Below are positions 1 to 5,210 of a DNA stretch of 6,675 nt, one piece after another. Under the pieces are notes generated by a model. That model had not been told where the DNA came from and made no database searches. It worked only from the letters and a program-made list of their open reading frames with translations. Made by a program: the position numbers and the translations under genes. Location: assembly GCA_013298745.1 (NCBI GenBank), contig JAAFIT010000106.1:864-7538 (forward strand). Direction: 5' to 3'. How positions within the stretch are numbered: position 1 is the stretch's first letter; the number at the start of each line of letters is the position of its first letter. Source of the DNA: Sphingomonadales bacterium. GTDB lineage: Bacteria > Pseudomonadota > Alphaproteobacteria > Sphingomonadales > Sphingomonadaceae.

Positions 1-197
1 AGCATCAAGCCACTGATAATCGGGGAAGCAGACATCGAACATCCTTTGAAAGTCTGAAGGCCATGGCCAGTAGAGAGCCCATAACAGTGGCTGCGGCCGA
101 TGCACCCTGCGCGATATGACGCGGGCAGCAGTTTTATGGGCTTTTCGTAATCTTGCCGCCATCCGGGGCATTGCGGACCAATGCGGAAGAGTTCGGA
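1..197. other. Gene-free left edge with structured segment
   Basis: No reading frame here has convincing coding character. Plus-strand frames entering from the left edge stop at 16, 57 and 119. A minus-strand frame stays open from an ATG at 162 through the edge (54 codons), but it has no Shine-Dalgarno sequence. It also uses AGA, TTA, CGA, ATA and AGG codons that are unlike the GC-biased genes to the right. The stretch is less GC-rich than the rest of the window. It contains the stem-loop at 74-146 and a small perfect hairpin at 168-184 (GCATTG / CAATGC, 5-base loop) just past the stop of the minus-strand gene ending at 198. The ends of genes outside the window could reach in here, but I cannot identify any. 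Confidence 0.4.
74..146 (+). terminator. Possible terminator or structured RNA
   Basis: Bases 74-84 pair with 134-144 (core AGCCCATAA / TTATGGGCT, 11 bp with one G-T). Inside, GCTGC (90-94) pairs with GCAGC (125-129), and CGCG (110-113) pairs with CGCG (120-123) around a 6-base loop. On the plus strand the structure is followed by TTTTC, which suits an intrinsic terminator for a gene left of the window. The roughly 50-base interior is larger than usual for a terminator, so a small structured RNA is an alternative. The pairing is seen directly; the function is inferred. Confidence 0.3.
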
Positions 198-518
198 TCA
201 GGGCTTGGGCGGGGCGGTGACGTTCCAGTTCTTGGCTTCGGTCACTTCGGCGGTGCGGCTGGCGCGATCATAAAGGCAGAGCATGGTGCCACGGGCGCCC
301 TTCATATGCTCCGGGCGCCAGATGCCGGTGACGAGAATGGCGGTCTTGCCATTGCTGTCGCTGAACACCAGCGGCTTGCCGACCACGGCGGCATTCTTGA
401 AATCGGAAGCCTTGCGGCACGCCAGCTTGGCGTCGCTGAGGCCTTGTGCCCAGGCATCAGGGGACGCCGCCGAAGCCGGCACGGCAGCCAACAAGAGAGC
501 GGCAATCGGCAGACGCAT
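198..518 (-). CDS. Small secreted protein of unknown function
   Basis: This gene encodes about 106 residues starting with a clear Sec signal peptide: MR, then a hydrophobic stretch rich in Leu, Ala and Ile, with likely cleavage after Ala-Ser-Ala at about residue 17. The mature part is a compact soluble domain of about 90 residues with two cysteines (in KLACRKAS and TMLCLYD) that could form a disulphide in the periplasm. I do not recognise an enzyme motif or a named family. An ATG four codons upstream (530) is also in frame, but the one at 518 has GGAG six bases before it and starts the signal peptide in the usual way. The upstream ATG has no Shine-Dalgarno and sits right after a terminator-like hairpin. 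The gene follows the cold-shock gene on the same strand but is probably transcribed separately. Function unknown; likely periplasmic. Confidence 0.75.
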   Translation of the reverse strand: MRLPIAALLLAAVPASAASPDAWAQGLSDAKLACRKASDFKNAAVVGKPLVFSDSNGKTAILVTGIWRPEHMKGARGTMLCLYDRASRTAEVTEAKNWNVTAPPKP

Positions 519-534
519 CGGAAACTCCATGACG

Positions 535-570
535 AAAAAGGCGCGACTGCCGATGACAACCGCGCCCTTT
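535..570 (-). terminator. Intrinsic terminator of the cold-shock gene
   Basis: On the minus strand, bases 570-561 (AAAGGGCGCG) pair with 545-536 (CGCGCCTTTT) to give 10 bp including one G-U, with a 15-base loop. The U run at 539-535 forms part of the lower stem and its end. It starts about 20 bases after the cold-shock stop codon and ends before the next gene's ribosome binding site, where a terminator would be expected. Confidence 0.55.
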
Positions 571-590
571 CGATTGGCTGAACGCCGGAC

Positions 591-1139
591 TTAGAGAGAG
601 GTGAGGTTCACCGCTGCCTGCTTGCCACGACGATCTTCTTCGAGCTCGAACGAGACGCGCTGGCCTTCGTTGAGGTTCGACATGCCGGCGCGTTCAACGG
701 CCGAAATGTGGACGAACGCATCGGGGCCACCGTCTTCACGCTGGATGAAGCCGAAACCCTTTTGGCCGTTGAAGAACTTCACCGTGCCTTCGACGCGCTG
801 GCCGTTGGTCATCGGTGCGGCGTCGCGATCACGTGCCGGACGCGGCGGACGATCGCCGAAGCCACCTTCACGTTCACGCGGTGGGGCGCGGTCGGTAACC
901 GGCAGCGGCTCGCCATCGATGACGATGTCGGTCGCCGAAACGCGGCCATTGCGTTCGGTCAGGGTGAATTCGAGCGGCTGGCCATCGGCGAGGCCGGTGA
1001 GGCCGGCTGCTTCGACAGCCGAGATGTGGACGAACACGTCTTCGCCGCCGTCATCGCGGACAACGAAGCCAAAGCCCTTCTGGCCGTTGAAAAACTTCAC
1101 GACGCCCTTGGCAGTGCCCAGGTTGACGCCGGGGCCCAT
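591..1139 (-). CDS. Cold-shock protein with two cold-shock domains
   Basis: This is a 182-residue RNA/single-stranded-DNA binding protein of the CspA family, cytoplasmic, expected to melt RNA structure and act as an RNA chaperone. Two complete cold-shock domains are visible. Domain 1 spans about residues 9-77 with RNP1-like KGFGFV (21-26) and RNP2-like VFVHIS (35-40). Domain 2 spans about 115-182 with KGFGFI (127-132) and AFVHIS (141-146). They are joined by a Pro/Arg/Asp-rich linker of about 37 residues. Both domains share the peptide [12 protein letters not shown], so the gene contains an internal duplication. ATG at 1139 is the first start in this frame, but the frame is open upstream to 1244 and encodes a further Phe/Gly-rich stretch. 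An in-frame TGA lies at 1256-1254. The ATG lacks a good ribosome site and is probably an internal Met of a longer protein that begins at 1408 in another frame (see the next entry). Family assignment is firm; the N-terminus is not. Confidence 0.85.
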   Translation of the reverse strand: MGPGVNLGTAKGVVKFFNGQKGFGFVVRDDGGEDVFVHISAVEAAGLTGLADGQPLEFTLTERNGRVSATDIVIDGEPLPVTDRAPPREREGGFGDRPPRPARDRDAAPMTNGQRVEGTVKFFNGQKGFGFIQREDGGPDAFVHISAVERAGMSNLNEGQRVSFELEEDRRGKQAAVNLTSL

Positions 1140-1244
1140 GTCGCGCGGGGGGCGCGGGCCACCAAAGCCGCCGCCACCGGGACGACCGCCGAAGCCGCCG
1201 CCACCACCGCCGCCGCCGCCGAAACGGTTGCCGCCGCCGCCGAA

Positions 1245-1408
1245 CCGAAGCGATCACCGCCGCCGCCGTAACCGCCGCCGCCGCCACCGCCGAAACGATC
1301 ACCACCGCCGCCGCCATAGCCGCCGCCTTCAAACTGGTCGAAACCGCGCTCGCGCTTGTCGAAACCACCACCACGCCCGGAACCACGTCCGCGTCGATCA
1401 AAGCTCAT
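1245..1408 (-). pseudogene. Gly/Arg-rich N-terminus of cold-shock gene, frameshifted
   Basis: From ATG 1408 this frame reads MSFDRRGRGSGRGGG, then repeats of [16 protein letters not shown] type, a disordered RGG/FGG-like tail expected to bind RNA. A ribosome site is plausible (GGA six bases before the ATG). After residue 55 (about 1244) this frame turns into an Ala/Val run that ends at 1097 with no resemblance to a protein domain. The other frame takes over exactly there with [11 protein letters not shown] and continues through a Gly-rich stretch into the two cold-shock domains. Adding one base near 1244 (for example a T, giving GGT TTC) restores a single protein of about 272 residues. The junction lies in repetitive GC-rich sequence with no slippery heptamer. 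The cause may be a sequencing error or a real one-base deletion. From memory, cold-shock proteins of sphingomonads with such an N-terminus in one piece exist, which supports a single ancestral gene. Confidence 0.7.
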
Positions 1409-1594
1409 TTTCTGTCCAAGTCTTCCATAGTCAGTGTAGAATGGTGCCCCTGCGGCGGCGACGCGGTGTTGTTCGTGCCTCGAAACCGAAATTGCTCCAT
1501 TGCCTACCCTACAGGAAAAGCATCGAGTCGGCGATAGCTAATCGCTTGTGCCAAAACGATGATGGCCGCTGCGCTGCGTCATGGCGAAAATCGA
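1409..1594 (-). promoter_or_regulatory. Leader/promoter region of the cold-shock gene
   Basis: This gap of about 186 bp lies between the stop of the TIGR02186 gene and the ATG at 1408, both on the minus strand. It must hold the cold-shock gene's control signals unless that gene is read through from upstream. A near-palindrome GCGAT-AGCTA-ATCGC lies at 1531-1545, and a weak -10-like TACACT (minus strand, 1438-1433) lies about 25 bases before the ATG, but no convincing -35 accompanies it. A long 5' leader is common in cspA-type mRNAs. I see no clear terminator for the upstream gene here. Confidence 0.3.
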
Positions 1595-2347
1595 TTACTG
1601 CCGCCGTGTCAGGGCGCTGGCGATGAACCCGGCGATCAGCGCCGAAGCGACCGCCGCGAGCCCATAGATCAGGCTATGCTCCTGCGCCATGACATAGACC
1701 CAGCGTTCGAAGCCGGACTTGCCAATGACGATCGGAGTCGAGGAACTGGCAATCACCCGGCCCTTGCGGATCAGGTGGATTTCGGCGGCATAATCGCCGA
1801 CCGGCACTGCCGATGGAATGGCGATGCGCGCGCTGTAAAGCACATTGCGGGTCACCACGACAGCGCCCGGCGTTTCGACGAACAGGCCCTCGTTGCGTTT
1901 GGCGGCGATCAGGCCGGCTTCGAAGCGGTTAACATCGGCGCCCGGCGCCGTGCTGGCCGGTGACAATTGCAGATTGGCGATGCCGATCTCGTAAATCGCG
2001 GTGGTGCGATCATCGGCGAGTTCATCGATCGGGCGAGTGGTGGCAACCGAATAAAAGCCGGGCACGCTTTCGAACCGCAGCGAATCGGTGTTCACCCAGA
2101 TGCCGGCGACGCGGGATTTTTCCCGCACCGTCACCGGCACCACGGGGCCGCGCACGACAATGGCGATATCGGCGGGCGCGTCCGGCACCGCCCCTGCCGG
2201 ATACTGGATGGCACCAAAGACCAGCAGATCGGCCCCCTTGAAGCGGGTGTTGATATCGATGCGGCTCTGGCTGAGATCGGTGATCAGCACGGTTGGCGCC
2301 GCCGCGCCAAGCAGTAGCCAGGCCAGCAGCAGGATGGCCGCCTTCAT
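1595..2347 (-). CDS. TIGR02186 family membrane-anchored protein
   Basis: This 250-residue protein has an N-terminal signal sequence (Lys, then a Leu/Ala-rich core, about residues 1-17) and a single C-terminal membrane helix (about 226-246) followed by a short basic tail ending TRRQ. The part between is a beta-rich domain predicted to lie in the periplasm. It matches what I know of the alphaproteobacterial TIGR02186 family (PF09608), whose biochemical function is unknown. Recognisable segments are DINTRFKGADLLVFGA near the N-terminus and GFERWVYVMAQEHSLIYGL leading into the helix. The ATG overlaps the stop of the upstream TSUP transporter gene as ATGA (2347-2344), so the two are probably translationally coupled and may work together. 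Members of this family are often found beside TauE/SafE transporters, which suggests an accessory or partner role in transport; that is inference. Length and ends look intact. Confidence 0.85.
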   Translation of the reverse strand: MKAAILLLAWLLLGAAAPTVLITDLSQSRIDINTRFKGADLLVFGAIQYPAGAVPDAPADIAIVVRGPVVPVTVREKSRVAGIWVNTDSLRFESVPGFYSVATTRPIDELADDRTTAIYEIGIANLQLSPASTAPGADVNRFEAGLIAAKRNEGLFVETPGAVVVTRNVLYSARIAIPSAVPVGDYAAEIHLIRKGRVIASSSTPIVIGKSGFERWVYVMAQEHSLIYGLAAVASALIAGFIASALTRRQ

Positions 2348-3273
2348 GCGCCGAAATCGAGCGTGAACAGCGATTGCGGCTTGATCGTCAGCCCGAACAG
2401 CAGCCGCACGGCGACGGCGAGCACGAGCAGCGCCAGCGCCAGTCGCAGGTTTTCGGGCTTGACCTTCTGCGCCGCCTGCACGCCCAATTGTGCGCCGGCG
2501 ACACCGCCAACAAGCAGCAGCAGCGCCAGCACGATATCGACCGATTTCGACGAGGTGGCGTGGAGCATTGTCGTCGCTGCGGTGACGAAAATGATCTGGA
2601 ACAGCGAGGTGCCGACGACCGCGCTCGCCGACATGCCGAGCAGATAGATCATCGCCGGCACCATGATGAAGCCGCCGCCGATGCCCATGATGACGGTGAG
2701 CACACCGACCACCGCACCAAGCAGCAGCGGCGCCAGCGGTGAGATATAGAGGCCTGATTTGTAGAAACGGGTGCGGCCGGGCAGCCCGGCGATCCACGGC
2801 ACGTGGCGGCGCAGGCGCATCGGCGGAACCTCGCCCCCGGCAGCAACAATGCGCTCCAGCCGCAGCTCGGTGATCGCCTCGCGCAGCATTAACAAGCCGA
2901 CGCCGCCGAGGAACAGCACATAGATGATGTTGATGGCGATATCGATCTGGCCGAGCTTTTGCAGGAAGCGGAACAGGATCTGGCCTATGCCGGCACCGAC
3001 GAGTCCGCCGGCAACCAGGATAGCGCCCATCTTCACATCGACCTGGCCGCGTCGCCAATAGGCCAGCGCCCCCGAGACGCTGGAACCGGTGATCTGGGTG
3101 GCCGAAGACGCGACGGCAATCGTCGGCGGGATGCCGTAGAAGATCAGCAACGGTGTGGTGAGAAAACCGCCGCCGACGCCGAACATGCCGGACAGGAACC
3201 CGACCCCGCCACCGAGCAGGATGATCACCAGCGCGTTGACCGACATTTCGGCGATGGGAAGATAAAGGTCCAT
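2344..3273 (-). CDS. TSUP family (TauE/SafE) membrane transporter
   Basis: This is a 309-residue polytopic inner-membrane protein of the TSUP family (PF01925), whose members export or import sulfite, sulfonates, sulfoacetate or related anions. The substrate cannot be read from the sequence. About eight hydrophobic segments fall into two halves separated by a charged cytoplasmic-type loop (about 132-172). The halves carry the family's internal repeat: FGVGGGFLTTPLL (31-43) and MGIGGGFIMVPAM (196-208), each followed by a short hydrophobic helix. ATG 3273 is chosen because MDLYLPIAEMSVNAL fits the N-terminus I recall for sphingomonad homologues; Met10 (3246) is the alternative. Neither start has a Shine-Dalgarno sequence. 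It is the first gene of a two-gene operon with the TIGR02186 protein (4-base overlap) and is divergent from the stress-protein gene 90 bp away. The frame stays open far upstream, but that part is antisense to the stress gene. Confidence 0.9.
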   Translation of the reverse strand: MDLYLPIAEMSVNALVIILLGGGVGFLSGMFGVGGGFLTTPLLIFYGIPPTIAVASSATQITGSSVSGALAYWRRGQVDVKMGAILVAGGLVGAGIGQILFRFLQKLGQIDIAINIIYVLFLGGVGLLMLREAITELRLERIVAAGGEVPPMRLRRHVPWIAGLPGRTRFYKSGLYISPLAPLLLGAVVGVLTVIMGIGGGFIMVPAMIYLLGMSASAVVGTSLFQIIFVTAATTMLHATSSKSVDIVLALLLLVGGVAGAQLGVQAAQKVKPENLRLALALLVLAVAVRLLFGLTIKPQSLFTLDFGA

Positions 3274-3283
3274 GGGTTGGAAC

Positions 3284-3348
3284 AGCCTAGGTCGGGCACG
3301 GGCAAATGTCATGCCGCTTTGCCAACCCTTGCGCGGCGCGGCTTTGAT
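3284..3348. promoter_or_regulatory. Divergent promoter region, weak candidates
   Basis: The 90 bp between two divergent start codons must hold promoters for both. Minus strand: ATGACA (3312-3307), 17-bp spacer, TAGGCT (3289-3284). Plus strand: TTGCCA (3319-3324), 18-bp spacer, TTTGAT (3343-3348). Both -35 hexamers match five of six consensus bases, but the -10 boxes are weak. If they are used, both transcripts would start within about 10 bases of their ATG, which agrees with the lack of Shine-Dalgarno sequences at both genes. Confidence 0.25.
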
Positions 3349-3363
3349 AGTAGCATCGCCGCA

Positions 3364-3828
3364 ATGGATACGGCCCCCATCTATCTTGTCGTCGTCGACG
3401 GCAGTGCCGAAAGCCGGGTGGCGTTGCGTTTTGCAGCGATGCGGGCGTCGCATGTCGCGGGCCAGGTGGCGCTTGTCTATGTCGTGCGGCCGATCGAATT
3501 CATGCAATGGGGCGGCGTGCAGGCAGCGATGGCAGCCGAAGCCCGTGCCGAGGCCGAGGCCTTGCTCGCCAGCGTTGCCGATGAAGTCGAGGCACTGTCG
3601 GGCACGCGGCCGCTTGCCACTGTGCTTCATGGCGAGACGGCGCCGGCGATCTTTGACCATGTCCGTGCCAATCCGAGTGTGCGCGCGCTGGTGCTCGGCG
3701 CCGCGCCCAAAGGCGCGCCGGGGCCGCTGGTCAGCTATTTCACCGGCGAACGCGCCGGACAATTGCCATGCGTGGTGATCGTCGTGCCGGGCGGGCTCGA
3801 TGCCGAGCGGCTGGAGTCGCTGACCTGA
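3364..3828 (+). CDS. Universal stress protein (UspA-like)
   Basis: This is a 154-residue single-domain protein with the UspA fold pattern. It has a first beta strand and turn IYLVVVDGSAES (6-17), helix LRFAAMRASHVAG, strand ALVYVV (36-41), a long Ala/Glu-rich helix (about 50-80), then the ALVLGAAPKGAPGPLVSYFTG loop region (about 108-128, given here as its consecutive parts ALVLGAAPK and GAPGPLVSYFTG) and the final strand CVVIVVP (136-142). UspA-like proteins are cytoplasmic and respond to stress. The usual nucleotide motif G-x2-G-x9-G(S/T) is degenerate here: after Gly112 there is Pro instead of the second Gly at 115, so this member may not bind ATP. The frame is open upstream to 2959, but that part is antisense to the transporter gene; ATG 3364 is where the domain begins. 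There is no clear Shine-Dalgarno sequence. It is divergent from the TSUP operon, and the long palindrome follows immediately downstream. Confidence 0.8.
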   Translation: MDTAPIYLVVVDGSAESRVALRFAAMRASHVAGQVALVYVVRPIEFMQWGGVQAAMAAEARAEAEALLASVADEVEALSGTRPLATVLHGETAPAIFDHVRANPSVRALVLGAAPKGAPGPLVSYFTGERAGQLPCVVIVVPGGLDAERLESLT

Positions 3829-3835
3829 ACGATAG

Positions 3836-3964
3836 TCTGTTTCAGCTTCGCTGAAGCGGTGCCGGCCCACGCCCCCGCCCAACCACCCATCGAGGGTGGA
3901 TCCTGTGGGTGGTTGGGCGGGGGCGTGGGCCGGCACCGTCCTGTTTCAGTTTCACTGGAACAGA
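3836..3964. repeat. 129-bp composite intergenic palindrome
   Basis: The core is a perfect 33-bp inverted repeat, 3857-3889 against 3906-3938, with a 16-base loop (3890-3905) that contains GGATCC. The arms are very G/C-rich and strand-biased: C-rich on the left, G-rich on the right. On each side sits a related mini-hairpin with loop TTC. On the left, TTCAGC / GCTGAA follows CTG (3837-3855). On the right, CTGTTTCAGT / ACTGGAACAG (3941-3963) has one G-T. Both begin CTGTTTCAG (3837 and 3941), and the outer ends TCTGTTTCAG / CTGGAACAGA are themselves inverted. There is no T run after either side and no open frame. It lies 8 bp after the stress-protein stop. The form suggests a REP/BIME-like dispersed element or a transcript-end barrier; I see no target duplication. 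Confidence 0.85.
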
Positions 3965-4055
3965 TTTTAAAAGCGGACGAATTCAATCGTCTTTTCGCTT
4001 GATTCAACGGCGGTGAGCCGCCACATCGGCTCCATTGCAATTTCGAGGTCGCCCG
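3965..4055 (+). promoter_or_regulatory. Leader region of nfuA with alternative hairpins
   Basis: An AT-rich start (ATTTTAAAA) is followed by a hairpin at 3971-4000 (10 bp with a TTTT bulge, loop ATTCAA). ATTCAA also occurs a second time 21 bases later (3981 and 4002). Then two hairpins share bases and cannot both form: GGCGG (4009-4013) with CCGCC (4018-4022), and GAGCCG (4015-4020) with CGGCTC (4027-4032). The nfuA ribosome site GAGG is at 4045-4048. This gap must carry the operon's promoter, but no hexamer pair stands out. Confidence 0.35.
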
Positions 4056-4610
4056 ATGTTCATCGAAACCGAACGCACGCCCAACCCCGCCACGCTGATG
4101 TTCCGCCCCGGCCGCAGCGTCACCGATGGCGCCACCGCCGATTTCGCGACGCCCGAAGCCGCCGAAGCCTCGCCGCTTGCCGCCGCGCTGTTCGCGCTTG
4201 GCGATGTCGAACGGGTGTTTTTCGCGGCGGATTTCATCAGCGTCACCAAGGCCGAAGGTTCGGCCGACTGGATGGACCTGAAGACCCAGGTGCTCGGCGT
4301 GCTCGTCGATCATTTCAGCTCGGGCGCGCCGCTCTACACCACCAAGGCGGCGGGTCCGGCGATCAACGACGACCCCGAAGATGCCGAGATCGTCGCCCAG
4401 ATCAACGAGTTGATCGATACCCGCATCCGCCCGCAAGTGGCAGGTGATGGTGGCGATATCGTCTATCGCGGTTTCAACAAGGGCACGGTGTTCCTTGAAA
4501 TGCAGGGCGCCTGCTCGGGCTGCCCGTCCTCGACGGCGACGCTGAAGATGGGTATCGAATCGCTGCTCAAATATTATGTGCCCGAAGTCACCGACGTGCG
4601 GGCAATCTGA
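4056..4610 (+). CDS. nfuA: NfuA/NifU-like Fe-S cluster carrier protein
   Basis: This 184-residue cytoplasmic protein accepts a [4Fe-4S] cluster from the assembly scaffold and delivers it to apo-enzymes. The N-terminal Nfu_N domain (about 1-87) opens with the hallmark FIETERTPNPATLMF. The C-terminal NifU domain (about 107-180) carries the cluster-ligating CxxC, Cys153-Ser-Gly-Cys156, in MQGACSGCPSS, preceded by RPQVAGDGGD. This is the Nfu_N + NifU layout of mitochondrial NFU1 and of alphaproteobacterial proteins, not the A-type-like N-domain of E. coli NfuA, so the symbol is by function. ATG 4056 is chosen because the family begins MFIxTE and GAGG lies seven bases upstream; a TTG seven codons earlier is rejected. 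It is the first gene of a same-strand cluster, and the RutE-like gene starts 9 bp after its stop. All key residues are present. Confidence 0.93.
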   Translation: MFIETERTPNPATLMFRPGRSVTDGATADFATPEAAEASPLAAALFALGDVERVFFAADFISVTKAEGSADWMDLKTQVLGVLVDHFSSGAPLYTTKAAGPAINDDPEDAEIVAQINELIDTRIRPQVAGDGGDIVYRGFNKGTVFLEMQGACSGCPSSTATLKMGIESLLKYYVPEVTDVRAI

Positions 4611-4619
4611 GGATAATTC

Positions 4620-5210
4620 ATGTCAGGCACGCCCCTCGATTCCGCTGCGCTCGATCTGCTGTTCCGCGAGGCACGCACCTACTACACTTGGGACAAGACG
4701 CCGGTTGGCGAGGCGGACCTCAAAGCGCTGTATGACCTGGTGAAAATGGGGCCGACATCGGCGAATATGTCACCGGCGCGGTTCCGCTTTTGCGCCAGCG
4801 ATGACGCCAAGTCCAAACTTTCGGCCTGTGTCGGCGCCAACAACAAGGCCAAGGTGCTGGCGGCGCCAGTGACCGCGGTGATCGGTTTCGATCTCGCCTT
4901 TGCCGACAAGGCGCCAGAGCTGTTTCCGCACATGGACGTGCGGCCATGGTTTGCCGACCCGGTTATGGCGCGCGAGACGGCGTTCCGCAATTCGTCGCTG
5001 CAAGCCGCCTATTTCATCCTCGCGGCGCGGGCGCTGGGCTGGGATACCGGGCCGATGTCGGGCTTTGACAAGGCGGCGGTCGATGCCGCCTTCTGGGCCG
5101 GCACCAGCATCGAGACCAACCTCATCTGCTCGCTGGGCAAGGGCACGCCCGAAATGATGTGGCCGCGGCTGCCGCGGCTGGCGTTCGAGGACGCCGCCGC
5201 CATCCTGTGA
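4620..5210 (+). CDS. rutE: Malonic semialdehyde reductase-like nitroreductase
   Basis: This is a 196-residue flavin (FMN) nitroreductase-family protein, the same length as E. coli RutE. It shares long stretches with RutE: GPTSAN-SPAR (44-54), LFPH-D-R-WF (101-111), ETAFRNSS-QAAY (119-131), RALG-DTGPMSGFD (137-150) and RLPRL-FE near the C-terminus. RutE reduces malonic semialdehyde to 3-hydroxypropionate in pyrimidine-ring breakdown. No other rut genes are visible here, so the physiological substrate may differ and could be another reactive aldehyde or enone. The start has a good ribosome site, AGGA (4610-4613), overlapping the nfuA stop codon. The 9-bp gap to nfuA and the 4-bp overlap with tsaB mark it as an internal operon gene. 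Family assignment is firm; the reaction is inferred by similarity. Confidence 0.88.
   Translation: MSGTPLDSAALDLLFREARTYYTWDKTPVGEADLKALYDLVKMGPTSANMSPARFRFCASDDAKSKLSACVGANNKAKVLAAPVTAVIGFDLAFADKAPELFPHMDVRPWFADPVMARETAFRNSSLQAAYFILAARALGWDTGPMSGFDKAAVDAAFWAGTSIETNLICSLGKGTPEMMWPRLPRLAFEDAAAIL

Noticed and set aside
1..162. Minus-strand frame open from ATG 162 to the left edge
   Set aside because: There is no ribosome site, rare codons abound, it overlaps the stem-loop, and no family is recognisable. It cannot be excluded without the sequence to the left.
1244..1250. Programmed -1 frameshift in the cold-shock gene
   Set aside because: No X-XXY-YYZ slippery heptamer is present at the junction, so an indel or sequencing error is more likely.
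708..1271. Plus-strand open frame of 187 codons
   Set aside because: Another antisense shadow of the cold-shock domains, with Ala/Glu filler and no family features.
1548..1554. Sigma-54-like TTGGCAC on the minus strand in the cold-shock leader
   Set aside because: The matching -12 GC element is not at the required spacing (12 bases between GG and GC instead of 10).
601..1626. Plus-strand open frame of 341 codons
   Set aside because: It is antisense to the cold-shock gene; its Pro/Arg/Ser-rich content is the mirror of Gly-rich codons and it shows no domain.
2348..3058. Upstream extension of the TIGR02186 frame
   Set aside because: It lies out of frame inside the TSUP gene and is Arg/His/Ala-rich; the signal peptide begins at 2347.
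2959..3363. Upstream extension of the stress-protein frame
   Set aside because: It is antisense to the TSUP gene, Asp/Gln/Arg-rich and without a fold; the Usp domain begins at 3364.
3274..3936. Upstream extension of the TSUP frame
   Set aside because: It is antisense to the stress-protein gene and reaches into the palindrome; the transporter's N-terminus is at 3273.
3857..3938. Reading the long palindrome as an ordinary intrinsic terminator
   Set aside because: Neither strand has a U run after the stem, and the 33-bp perfect stem with flanking hairpins is unlike a simple terminator, though it may still slow transcription.
3735..4436. Minus-strand open frame of 233 codons
   Set aside because: It crosses the palindrome and is antisense to the stress-protein gene and nfuA, with biased filler composition.
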